NCBI GenBank assembly: GCA_964501945.1 | Contig: CAZCTY010000009.1 | Coordinates: 1 to 29,442 of the forward strand | Origin: 21-14-0-10-32-9 sp964501945 | Lineage (GTDB): Archaea; Nanobdellota; Nanobdellia; Woesearchaeales; 21-14-0-10-32-9 | Length of the DNA: 29,442 nucleotides | Direction: 5' to 3' | Shown: one piece after another, positions 22,330-29,442 of the stretch | How the letters are laid out: each line of letters starts with the position of its first letter | How positions within the stretch are numbered: the stretch's first letter is position 1 | The notes under the pieces: generated by a model | Seen by the model: only the letters and a program-made list of their open reading frames with translations | What the model was told of the DNA's origin: nothing | Databases searched by the model: none | Program-made: the position numbers and the translations under genes

Positions 22330-22392
22330 CTATATTTTTATTATTAGTTATTAATACTTTTTAAATGTTTTTAATTTTTTGTGTTTTTTTTG

Positions 22393-23007
22393 CTATAATA
22401 TTTTCAATTTTCCTTTTATTTCAAATATTTCGCCTTCTTTAATTAATTCTTCTATTTTTTCTTCTACTTTATCTATTTTCACAGAATTTATTATATCTTG
22501 GTAGTTGGCTCCGTCTCCATCGTCTAATTCTTGTATTTTATTAATGATTTTTTCTTGATAATTTTCTATTACTTCGGGTTTTATGGTTGTTTTTTCTTTT
22601 CTTTTTCTCTCTGGTGTTTTAATTATGTGTTTTATTTGTTCAAGTTCTTTTTTTCTATACTCTAACCACTTTGGGTTTTCTAGTTCTTTTATTATCTCTG
22701 GGACTAAAAAGCGGGTTTCTTCGTGTTCTCTTATTTTTCCTATTAAAAGAAGTATTTTTCCAAGTTCTGGGATTTTATTTCTTAATCTGTCTTCAAATAT
22801 CATTACCTGTATTCGCCCTGTTCCATCATCTAATGTTAGTACATTTCCTTCCTTTGATACTAAAAGCGCGATTAAATTAACTCTTGAGACTTTTATATTG
22901 TTTAGGTTTAGATAATTAGGGTTTACTCCTTGTTGTTGTACATATTCTGCTTCTTGCAAATGTTTTATGGAGCATTTGTATGCTATTTGTCTTTTTATAT
23001 CGCTCAT
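22393..23007 (-). CDS. RPA32-like single-stranded DNA-binding protein (OB fold plus winged helix)
   Basis: A 204-residue protein. Residues about 35-115 form an OB fold: 'VSRVNLIALLVSKEGNVLTL', 'DDGTGRIQVMIFED' and 'GKILLLIGKIREHEETRFLV'. A charged linker follows, and residues about 155-204 ('DGDGANYQDIINSVKIDKVE' to 'GEIFEIKGKLKIL') resemble the winged helix that ends RPA32. This is the arrangement of archaeal and eukaryotic RPA2, which binds single-stranded DNA in replication and repair. The partner large subunit is not nearby. The promoter box CCTTTTAAATAATAAAG lies about 25 bp upstream of the ATG; the mRNA is probably leaderless. Confidence 0.8.
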   Translation of the reverse strand: MSDIKRQIAYKCSIKHLQEAEYVQQQGVNPNYLNLNNIKVSRVNLIALLVSKEGNVLTLDDGTGRIQVMIFEDRLRNKIPELGKILLLIGKIREHEETRFLVPEIIKELENPKWLEYRKKELEQIKHIIKTPERKRKEKTTIKPEVIENYQEKIINKIQELDDGDGANYQDIINSVKIDKVEEKIEELIKEGEIFEIKGKLKIL

Positions 23008-23149
23008 ATTTTTTTGGTAATGCTTTATTATTTAAAAGGTTTTTTTAATTGTTAGCTTTAGCATCTTTTTTTCTCTTTTTTTGTGGTCCGTTTTTTTTTG
23101 TAAAAAGCTTTAATTCTTTTATATTTTCTTGTTTCTGGCTTTTTTATTT

Positions 23150-24025
23150 TTATAATCTGACGTAGTCACAGTAAAAATTTGGTATATGTTTTGATGTTTG
23201 TGCTAATAAAACTGAGGCTGTTTTAACTCTTTTTTTAATTATTTTTTCGATTTTTTGCTTTAGGTTACTTATTGTTTTTCCTGTTGCAAGATCTTCATCT
23301 ATTAATATTATATCTCTATTCTTAACCTTTTCAAGCTCTTCTTTATCAGTTTCACTTATAATAGGCATTTTATCTTCTCGTTTATATTGTGAAAAGCGTA
23401 TTGTGTAGCTTTCGCTGTTCATTAAGCTTGCGAGTGCTATACTTGGTAAAATGGCTCCGTGGGCTATTCCTATTATGTATGGTTTTTTTGTTTCAGTTAT
23501 TATTTCGTTGCTTAATTTTTTTATTCGTTTAGGGTGGTACGATAGGTATGTGTATTCATCAATTGTTGAGGAATATAGGAAATTTTTTAGTTTATCGGGC
23601 GTTTTTTGTATAAATGTTTCCATTTCTTGTTCTAAAGTATCTCCCAAATTCATAATTTTTCTTCCGATGTGAAGGCTGTTTACAAAAAAGTGGTGTGCTT
23701 CGGTTCTCTCCTCTTGGCTGTATTCATGGTTTTTTTCATTTAAATCTACATACTCTTTTGGATGCATTCTCAATCCTTGCTCTACGGTAACCTTATAATT
23801 TAGTGCGCTGCCTATTATTGAGGGGATTAGAAAATAAATATACGTGCTATATTCAAAGAGTAATTTTTCATTTTTGTTTTTCTCTTGTCTAATTATTCTT
23901 ATGTTTTCAAGTAGCTGTGTGCATATATCTGAGAACGTTTTTTCATAAGTCATATAGTTTGACTCATACTGTGTTTCTTCTTTTCGCTCACAATAATTCA
24001 AGACTGCATTATCCAGTATGTTCAT
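23150..24025 (-). CDS. Phosphoribosyltransferase-domain protein
   Basis: A 291-residue protein. The last 110 residues hold a type I phosphoribosyltransferase fold: 'PYIIGIAHGAILPSIALASL' (PPi-loop region) and 'DIILIDEDLATGKTI' at 238-252, the PRPP-binding motif. The hood that normally defines the base is not recognisable. The N-terminal 180 residues are helical, with no motif I recognise ('LIPSIIGSALNYKVTVEQGL'). Such N-terminally extended proteins may be salvage enzymes or regulators; substrate cannot be named. The box AAAAATTTAAG (about 24050-24060) fits a leaderless start. Divergent from the glutamate dehydrogenase gene. Confidence 0.75.
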   Translation of the reverse strand: MNILDNAVLNYCERKEETQYESNYMTYEKTFSDICTQLLENIRIIRQEKNKNEKLLFEYSTYIYFLIPSIIGSALNYKVTVEQGLRMHPKEYVDLNEKNHEYSQEERTEAHHFFVNSLHIGRKIMNLGDTLEQEMETFIQKTPDKLKNFLYSSTIDEYTYLSYHPKRIKKLSNEIITETKKPYIIGIAHGAILPSIALASLMNSESYTIRFSQYKREDKMPIISETDKEELEKVKNRDIILIDEDLATGKTISNLKQKIEKIIKKRVKTASVLLAQTSKHIPNFYCDYVRL

Positions 24026-24136
24026 TAAAATTGTTTCTTGGTTTTTCTCACTTAAATTTTTTATTCACAATTATTTTTTTGTGTTTATTCTTCGTTTTCT
24101 CATTTTTTTGTGTTTTTTTTGTTCGTTCTCCAAATC

Positions 24137-24147
24137 TTTTATAAATA
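24137..24147 (+). promoter_or_regulatory. TATA box of the glutamate dehydrogenase gene
   Basis: TTTTATAAATA lies 31-41 bp before ATG 24178. The expected start is at about 24168, so the transcript has a leader of about ten bases that consists of the ribosome site GGTGAT (24168-24173) and a 4-base spacer. Confidence 0.55.
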
Positions 24148-24177
24148 AATTTGTCTTTCTACTTCTTGGTGATATTT

Positions 24178-25401
24178 ATGAATCCTTTTTCGAATGCTTT
24201 AAATCAATTAGAGATTGCTGCTAAAAAAGCAGGTATTGACAATTATGAAGTTTTATTATCTCCTAAACGAGTTATTCAAACATCTTTTCCTATTAAGTTA
24301 GATGATGGTTCTATTAAAATAGTTCAAGGCTATAGGGTTCAGTATAATGATGCTAGAGGTCCTTTTAAAGGAGGTGTTAGGTTTCATCCTGATGTGGATT
24401 TAGAGGAGGTTAAAGCGCTTAGTTTTTGGATGGCTATTAAAAATGCTGTTGTTGGCGTTCCTTATGGGGGTGGTAAAGGCGGGGTTACTATTAATCCTAA
24501 ATCTTTATCTAAATCTGAGTTGGAGCGGGTCAGTCGTGGTTTTATTCAAGCCATGCACGAGTTTATAGGTCCTAATAAAGATATTCCTGCGCCTGATGTT
24601 TATACTAATCCTCAAGTCATGGCTTGGATGCTTGATGAGTTTGAGAAAATTAAAGGTGTTAAAGCGCCAGGTGTTATTACAGGTAAGCCTTTAGATCTTG
24701 GTGGCAGCGAGGTTCGTAGTTACTCTACTGCTATGGGTGGTGTTTATGTTTTAGAGGAGGCTGTCAAATTATTTGATACTCAAAAGCGTGTTGTGATTCA
24801 AGGTTTTGGTAATGCGGGTATGCATGTTGCTCGTTTGCTTTTTGATAGGGGTTATAAAATAATTGGTGTTAGTGACTCTAAATCAGCTATTCATTTCCCA
24901 GAGGGGTTTGACGTTCCGTCTTTAATAGAGCATAAAAAAAGTACTGGTTCTTTAAAGAATTTTTCTCAAGGAACTCCTATTGAAGGGGATGAGTTATTGT
25001 TGCTCGATACTGATATTTTGATTCCATCCGCGCTTGGTGATCAAATTACTAAAGACAACGCCGAGGATATTAAGGCTAAGATAATCGCGGAGCTTGCTAA
25101 TGGTCCTACTACGGGGGATGCTGATGTTATTCTTGCTAAGCGAGGTGTTATTGTTCTCCCTGACGTTTTATTTAACGCTGGAGGGGTTGTTGTTAGTTAC
25201 TTTGAGTGGGTTCAAAATAATTCTGGGATTTACTGGGACGAGGATGTTGTTTTAGATAAATTAGAATCTAAAATGAAAAGCGCGTTAGATGAACTCGTTG
25301 TTGAATCAAAGAATCGTTCTTTAACTTTAAGGGAGGCTGCTTTTGTTTTAGCGGTTAAAAAATTGATGTCTGCGGAAGCTCTCAGGGGGAATTCAAACTA
25401 A
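24178..25401 (+). CDS. gdhA: Glutamate dehydrogenase (Glu/Leu/Phe/Val dehydrogenase family)
   Basis: A 407-residue enzyme of normal family length. It interconverts glutamate with 2-oxoglutarate and ammonia using NAD(P). The catalytic region includes 'ARGPFKGGVRFHPDVDLEEV', 'WMAIKNAVVGVPYGGGKGGV' (Lys100) and 'PAPDVYTNPQVMAWM'. The Rossmann dinucleotide loop is 'QGFGNAGMHVA' from about residue 208. 'NGPTTGDAD' and 'NAGGVVVSYFEW' near the C-terminus are family hallmarks. I start at ATG 24178, not the in-frame ATG 24151, because GGTGAT at 24168-24173 is the ribosome site. Coenzyme preference is not clear by eye. Confidence 0.94.
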   Translation: MNPFSNALNQLEIAAKKAGIDNYEVLLSPKRVIQTSFPIKLDDGSIKIVQGYRVQYNDARGPFKGGVRFHPDVDLEEVKALSFWMAIKNAVVGVPYGGGKGGVTINPKSLSKSELERVSRGFIQAMHEFIGPNKDIPAPDVYTNPQVMAWMLDEFEKIKGVKAPGVITGKPLDLGGSEVRSYSTAMGGVYVLEEAVKLFDTQKRVVIQGFGNAGMHVARLLFDRGYKIIGVSDSKSAIHFPEGFDVPSLIEHKKSTGSLKNFSQGTPIEGDELLLLDTDILIPSALGDQITKDNAEDIKAKIIAELANGPTTGDADVILAKRGVIVLPDVLFNAGGVVVSYFEWVQNNSGIYWDEDVVLDKLESKMKSALDELVVESKNRSLTLREAAFVLAVKKLMSAEALRGNSN

Positions 25402-25489
25402 TTTTTTGTTTTTACTTTTTGATAGTTAATTTTGGAAAGTTTTATATATTGTTTTTTTATTCTTAAATTTATGTTTTTAAGGTGATTTT

Positions 25490-26233
25490 ATGTTGGAGCA
25501 GGATATAATGTTTAAAACAGTTGAAAAAGTTTCCAGGTACGATGCTGTTAGTAACTCTGATTTATTAGTTCGAGATTTAATTTTAAAGGGTACAGGCCAA
25601 GAATATGCTGAAGCTGCTTTTTCTGCTAATTATTTAGATGAGGATTTTGGAGGGTTAAAGGTTTCTTTTGATGGCGTTGCTCAAGAAAGTGTGTCTGTGA
25701 ATTGTTTAGATTATTTTTTGCATCAGTCAAAGAATTTTCGAGATGTTCCTTTAATTAAAAATAATTTTTTATCTGATGATTTTGTTAGTTTATTAGATTA
25801 TATGTTTGAACAATCATTATTTTTCTCAGAAAGAGAACCTGGTAATTTGTTCGGGGATGGTGTTGCTCATAGTGGCTTCTTCCTCTCTGAGAGAAATAGT
25901 CCTTTGTGTAAAGAAGGGTATCGGGGGGTTTTAATTTCAGGAGTGGTGCCTGATGAGGGGTCTGGTGGTTTTGTTGGTGATGTTTCTTTAATTCTTGGTA
26001 GTTATGTTGGGGATGGTAAATTTTTAGGAAATTCTCTTAATGGTATTCGTTTGAATACTTTTGATGCTATAAAACCTGAAAATCAAGATTTGACTCGTTT
26101 AAGATCTCAATTAAATCTTGCTTATTTGAGAAATAAACCTATTTTTGAAAACTTTCAGAGGTCTGGTTTGAATGGTGATTATGAGTCTGGTTTAGTTAGT
26201 ATTTTGACTCCTAAAACTATTTTTGATCGTTAA
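25490..26233 (+). CDS. Unrecognised 247-residue protein
   Basis: I do not recognise this protein. It is soluble, slightly acidic and has a mixed composition with no repeats, signal peptide or membrane helix. The central part 'GVLISGVVPDEGSGGFVGDV' followed by 'SLILGSYVGDGKF' is glycine-rich and beta-like; 'LTRLRSQLNLAYL' near the end is helical. Translation starts at ATG 25490, three bases after a GGTGAT ribosome site (25481-25486), and a TTTATATAT box at 25441-25449 predicts a leader of about 20 bases. Codon use and composition match neighbours, so it looks like a real gene. Its last 17 bases overlap the convergent carbamoyltransferase gene. Confidence 0.7.
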   Translation: MLEQDIMFKTVEKVSRYDAVSNSDLLVRDLILKGTGQEYAEAAFSANYLDEDFGGLKVSFDGVAQESVSVNCLDYFLHQSKNFRDVPLIKNNFLSDDFVSLLDYMFEQSLFFSEREPGNLFGDGVAHSGFFLSERNSPLCKEGYRGVLISGVVPDEGSGGFVGDVSLILGSYVGDGKFLGNSLNGIRLNTFDAIKPENQDLTRLRSQLNLAYLRNKPIFENFQRSGLNGDYESGLVSILTPKTIFDR

Positions 26234-27890
26234 GATCTTCTTTTTTTATTACTCTATCTTCTATTACTAATAAGTCGCATTCTGCTTTTTTTAAGAAATT
26301 AAATGCGTCTTCGGGTGTTTCTAGTATGGGTTCTCCGTTTCCATTTAGGCTGGTGTTAAGTATCATTGGTACTTTTGTAATTTTTTCAAATTCTTGTATT
26401 AGCTCATAATATCTTGGGTTGTCTTCTTTTCTAACTGTTTGTATTCTGGCAGTTCCATCTACGTGTGTTATTGCGGGTACTTTCTTTGGTTTTTTGACGT
26501 TCATTGTAAATAACATGTATGGGCTATCGTCATCGAAGTCAAACCAGTCTTTGCTTTTCTCTGCTAAAACGCTAGGCGCGTAGGGTCTAAACCATTCTCT
26601 GTGTTTAACATTAAAATTGAGGTGATCTCTCATATTTGGATTTCTGGGATCTGCTAATAAGGATCTGTTTCCTAATGCTCGTGGGCCAAATTCTGATCTT
26701 CCTTGAAACCATGCGATGACTTTGCCCTCGCTTAGTAATTTTGCAATTTTTTTAGGTTCGTATTTTTCACCTATGTTTTTCGGCACATCATATTTTCCGC
26801 CTAAATACATCACTTCTTTTGGTTTGTATTTTTTTCTTGGGAGTTTTAATATGTGGTGCGCTACGTACAATGCCGCACCTGCAGCTAATCCGTCATCTCC
26901 GCACGCAGGGGATAAATTTATAGTTTTAAAGTTTGTTTCGTCTTTTATTAATGTGTTAACATTACAATTCAAAAAGCTTCCTCCTGTAAGGCAGATGTTG
27001 TCTTCGTGGAAATTTTTTGTTTCTTCATATACTTTTTTTATCTCATCAAGTATTACTTTTTCAAATATGTATTGTACTGATGCCGCGATTTCTTTTGCTT
27101 TATCGGAGTCTTTTTTGAAAAACTTTTCATCGTGGTTATTAGGTATGCCGCCTGTGAGTTCGAGCCATGTTAATTCATAATCGTATCCTTTTCTCTCTTC
27201 TTCTATAAACGGCCTTGTTCTCATATCATATTCTTTGCACTCTTGCCATTTTTCTTTTGCAAAATCATTTGGTTCTCCGTAGCTTGCAAGTCCCATTAAT
27301 GAGCCTGCTTTAAACAGTCCTGGTCCTAGGCCTATGTATGGTGTCATCATATTATAAAAATTACCTATTTGTAACTCGGGAAATTTTATTATTTCTATTT
27401 TTGTATCTTCTCCTTTTGCTATAATGGATGAGCAAAGTGGGTCTGGTCCGCTCGCATCCATGCTAACGCAGACCGCGTTTTTTTTATTACTTGTAAAAAA
27501 AGTATATGCGCAGTGACTTAGTTGGTGTTGTACTTGGTATGCGGGTATTTTTCTTCCATCAATTTCTGCTTCTACTTCGTGGTGTGGTGATGTCATTGTT
27601 ATTGATTTTTCTGGCTGAAAATTTTTTTCGTTTTTGTAGAATTTTATGTATTGTTGTGTCTCGCTTTTTACAAGTTGTGTATCATCGGAAAATGCGACGT
27701 AGTCTATATCTTTTGGTTGCAAGTTGTGTTCTTGTAAGAATTTTATTATTAGGTCTCTATCATTTCCATATCCGTCTTTTTTTACGCGGGTATATCTTTC
27801 CTTACTAATTGCGCCTTTTAATTTTCCATCCACGACTAATGATATTGCTCCGTCGTGATGTGAGGTTGTAAGTCCTAATATTATTGTCAT
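26217..27890 (-). CDS. Carbamoyltransferase (NodU/CmcH/TobZ family)
   Basis: A 557-residue two-domain enzyme of normal length. The N-terminal Kae1/ASKHA-like domain starts 'ILGLTTSHHDGAISLVVDG', has the metal-binding 'HQLSH' (His122, His126) and 'VSMDASGPD', and continues to 'LTGGSFLNCNVNTLI'. The C-terminal domain has 'WFQGRSEFGPRALGNRSLL', 'ADPRNPNMRD' and 'REWFRPYAPSVL', the carbamoyl-phosphate/adenylate site of the family. These enzymes transfer a carbamoyl group to hydroxyls of sugars, antibiotics or Nod factors; here a surface glycan is a plausible acceptor, but the glycosyltransferases are 4 kb away and in another unit. A TATATTTTATATTG box 20-34 bp upstream gives a leaderless mRNA. 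Confidence 0.92.
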   Translation of the reverse strand: MTIILGLTTSHHDGAISLVVDGKLKGAISKERYTRVKKDGYGNDRDLIIKFLQEHNLQPKDIDYVAFSDDTQLVKSETQQYIKFYKNEKNFQPEKSITMTSPHHEVEAEIDGRKIPAYQVQHQLSHCAYTFFTSNKKNAVCVSMDASGPDPLCSSIIAKGEDTKIEIIKFPELQIGNFYNMMTPYIGLGPGLFKAGSLMGLASYGEPNDFAKEKWQECKEYDMRTRPFIEEERKGYDYELTWLELTGGIPNNHDEKFFKKDSDKAKEIAASVQYIFEKVILDEIKKVYEETKNFHEDNICLTGGSFLNCNVNTLIKDETNFKTINLSPACGDDGLAAGAALYVAHHILKLPRKKYKPKEVMYLGGKYDVPKNIGEKYEPKKIAKLLSEGKVIAWFQGRSEFGPRALGNRSLLADPRNPNMRDHLNFNVKHREWFRPYAPSVLAEKSKDWFDFDDDSPYMLFTMNVKKPKKVPAITHVDGTARIQTVRKEDNPRYYELIQEFEKITKVPMILNTSLNGNGEPILETPEDAFNFLKKAECDLLVIEDRVIKKEDLNDQK

Positions 27891-27909
27891 CTTCTCATAA
27901 GAAATAGCG

Positions 27910-27923
27910 TATATTTTATATTG
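27910..27923 (-). promoter_or_regulatory. TATA box of the carbamoyltransferase gene
   Basis: Minus strand CAATATAAAATATA is centred 26 bp before the ATG at 27890. With the divergent box at 27992 it shows that the 131-bp intergenic region carries two back-to-back leaderless promoters. Confidence 0.6.
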
Positions 27924-27991
27924 TTTTCTATTAGATTTTTACTTTGTTTATTTTCATTTGTTGTTTTTTAAATATTTTTTTTATGAAAAGA

Positions 27992-28000
27992 ATTATAAAC
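27992..28000 (+). promoter_or_regulatory. TATA box of the 28022 gene
   Basis: ATTATAAAC is centred 26 bp before ATG 28022 and argues against the longer in-frame starts at 27944 or 27983, which would add a spurious hydrophobic leader. Confidence 0.6.
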
Positions 28001-28021
28001 TTGTTTGTATATCTTTTTTTT

Positions 28022-29065
28022 ATGTTCGTTGATTTAGTTGATTCGGATGATGTTTTACAAGCGGTTCGAACTCGCGGCCCTATGATTCCTATGGATATTC
28101 GTAAGTTCTTGGGCAAAGGCGATAGTATCACCATAGGCGCTGCATTATCTACTCTCTCATCAAAAGGTTTTATTAAATATACTCATGTGAAAATGGGTGG
28201 TAGTCCTTTTTATTATGTTAAAGGTCAGGAGTCTAAATTAGAATTACTCTACAAATATTTAAATGATAAAGATAAAAAAGTTTTTGAGATTTTAAAGCAA
28301 GAAAAAGTATTAAAAGATTCTTCTCAAGAGCCTCTAACTCGTGTTTCTTTGAGAAATATTCCTGACTTTGCTAAGAAATTAGAATTAGATGTTGGCGGAG
28401 AGGCACGTCTTTATTGGCGGTGGTATTTATTATCTGAGGATGAGGCTATTAATTTAGTTAAAGGGGTTCAAAAACCAGTTGTTGAATCTTCTCTTGAAGA
28501 GGAAAAAGTTTCTCAAAAAGATGAGGGTGAGTCCTTGCAAAAGAAAAGTAGCGTTGAAGAAACTAAAGTTGTTGAAGAGACGCCTGTTGAAGAAAAAAAG
28601 AGTGCGTCTTCTCCTCAAGGTAGTGTTGCATCTTCTAATAATTCAAATAATCAAGAAGCTTTACAAGAAAAGAGAGTTGAAAAAAAATCTGTTGAGGATA
28701 ATTCTTCTAAAAAATCTGTTGGTCAAACAACTATCTCAGGAGATGTGGATTTTGATGATGATTTTTTTCAGCGTTTAAAGTCTTTTTTTCTTGATAATGG
28801 CATAAAGATTAAAGATGCTAAATTAATTAGGAAAAATTCTGATTTTGAATTTATTATATCTTTAAATACGCCTTTTGGGGTTACTGATTATTTTTGTAAG
28901 GCAAAAGCTAAAAAGAAATGTAATGAAGGGGATTTGAGTTCTGCGTACTTGCAAGGTCAAAACAAGAGATTGCCTACTGTTTTTATTACATCGGGGGAGA
29001 TTACAAAGAAGGCTAAGCAGAAAGTTTTAGATGAGTATAAAGGTTTACTTTTAAAAGAATTGTAA
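28022..29065 (+). CDS. Winged-helix protein with nuclease-like C-terminal domain, function unknown
   Basis: A 347-residue protein starting at ATG 28022, fixed by its TATA box. Residues about 8-68 form a winged helix ('PMIPMDIRKFLGKGDSITIG', 'LSTLSSKGFIKYTHV'). Residues 69-150 are a second helical part with 'LYWRWYLLSEDEA'. A Glu/Lys/Ser-rich linker of about 90 residues follows. The last 100 residues alternate strands and helices: 'DFEFIISLNTPFGVTDYFCK', 'AKAKKKCNEGDLSSAYLQGQ', 'LPTVFITSGEITKKAKQKVL'. The strand-charge-strand-Lys layout and the final helix recall Mrr/PD-(D/E)xK nucleases, but the acidic residues are not clearly conserved, so it may be inactive. From memory, similar proteins occur in DPANN archaea. 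Located 84 bp before hisS. Confidence 0.65.
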   Translation: MFVDLVDSDDVLQAVRTRGPMIPMDIRKFLGKGDSITIGAALSTLSSKGFIKYTHVKMGGSPFYYVKGQESKLELLYKYLNDKDKKVFEILKQEKVLKDSSQEPLTRVSLRNIPDFAKKLELDVGGEARLYWRWYLLSEDEAINLVKGVQKPVVESSLEEEKVSQKDEGESLQKKSSVEETKVVEETPVEEKKSASSPQGSVASSNNSNNQEALQEKRVEKKSVEDNSSKKSVGQTTISGDVDFDDDFFQRLKSFFLDNGIKIKDAKLIRKNSDFEFIISLNTPFGVTDYFCKAKAKKKCNEGDLSSAYLQGQNKRLPTVFITSGEITKKAKQKVLDEYKGLLLKEL

Positions 29066-29149
29066 TTTTTTTTAGAAAAAGTATTAAAATGTTAAAATTT
29101 TTCTAGTATTCAATTAAGTCATTTTTTTTATTTGGAGGTTGATTTTTAA

Positions 29150-29442
29150 ATGGTTGTTCAGTTAGCTAAAGGCGTTAAGGATTATGATTTTAAAGAAATG
29201 ATTAAGCGGCAAGAATTAGTTAATAAGCTTATATGCGTTTTTGAAAAATATGGTTTTAGTCCGTTTGAGACTCCTATAATTGAGAGATATGATGTTCTCT
29301 CATCTAAATTCGCGGCGGGGGAGGATTCTGATGCTATGAAGGAGGTTTTTAAGCTAAAAGATCAAGGTGGTCGAGAGCTTGGTTTGAGGTTTGAATTAAC
29401 TTTGTCTATGTGTCGTTTTATTGCTATGAATCCTACTGTGAA
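29150..29442 (+). CDS. hisS: Histidyl-tRNA synthetase, N-terminal part (runs off the window)
   Basis: The first 97 codons of a class II aminoacyl-tRNA synthetase. 'LAKGVKDYDFKEMIKRQELV' and 'FEKYGFSPFETPIIERYDVL' form motif 1, and 'FKLKDQGGRELGLRFELTLS' leads into motif 2 with the conserved 'RFIAMNP'. This order is that of HisRS, which charges tRNA-His with histidine. The Asp of the usual LR(Y/P)(D/E)LT motif is Glu here, within normal variation. Translation starts at ATG 29150 after GGAGG (29134-29138, 11 bases away). A pyrimidine-rich 84-bp spacer separates it from the previous gene. Confidence 0.9.
   Translation, partial: MVVQLAKGVKDYDFKEMIKRQELVNKLICVFEKYGFSPFETPIIERYDVLSSKFAAGEDSDAMKEVFKLKDQGGRELGLRFELTLSMCRFIAMNPTV

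Noticed and set aside
23045..23143. Minus-strand open stretch encoding a basic sequence after the phosphoribosyltransferase stop
   Set aside because: No usable start codon in frame and low-complexity Lys composition expected from A-rich DNA.
27944..28021. In-frame hydrophobic N-terminal extension of the 28022 gene
   Set aside because: The TATA box at 27992-28000 lies within it, and the extension looks like T-rich promoter DNA, not a genuine signal peptide.

Overview
The window looks like ordinary chromosome from an AT-rich archaeon, most likely a small-genome DPANN lineage of the Pacearchaeota/Woesearchaeota type; that lineage is an inference from gene content. Archaeal signs are TATA-like boxes about 25-28 bp upstream of start codons with no room for a leader, Shine-Dalgarno sites (GGAGG, GGTGAT) on the remaining genes, an archaeal-style tRNA-Val, an RPA-like single-stranded DNA-binding protein, a TtuA/TtuB-type tRNA thiolation pair, and surface proteins full of N-glycosylation sequons. 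I see no insertion sequence, CRISPR array, integrase or phage module, and no gene-free stretch over 300 bases.

Layout: 1-885 is the 3' part of an acidic membrane protein. 932-4554 holds a U32-family Fe-S protein, a degenerate phosphoesterase-like protein, tRNA-Val and an MscS channel. 4565-5061 (minus) is a two-gene unit of a winged-helix protein and a 52-residue Cys/His protein joined by an ATGA overlap. 5211-11827 encodes the cell surface: a bactofilin-like membrane protein, a sequon-rich anchored protein and a 1216-residue subtilisin with a CUB-like insert and a PGF-pre-PGF-like C-terminus. 11834-14696 has a conserved unknown protein, ScpB with a long acidic tail, and the ttuB-ttuA pair.

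14824-19889 is the most distinctive region, a candidate copper/thiol module: a DUF4395-like membrane protein with Cys pairs, a zinc-ribbon protein, a membrane-anchored MarR-like regulator with a Cys/His/Met-rich outer loop, a membrane HMA protein ending in a seven-cysteine tail, a CPC-type Cu+ ATPase and a membrane-anchored thioredoxin. A perfect 17-bp palindrome lies at the start of the HMA-copA transcription unit, and a weaker relative lies at the regulator's own promoter. I infer that the regulator senses metal outside the membrane and controls both promoters.

19900-22050 (minus) is a two-gene glycosyltransferase operon. It is followed by tatA, an RPA-like protein and a phosphoribosyltransferase, all on minus. 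24178-26233 (plus) carries glutamate dehydrogenase and an unrecognised protein whose end overlaps a convergent carbamoyltransferase (26217-27890). The window closes with a winged-helix/nuclease-like protein and the first 97 codons of hisS.
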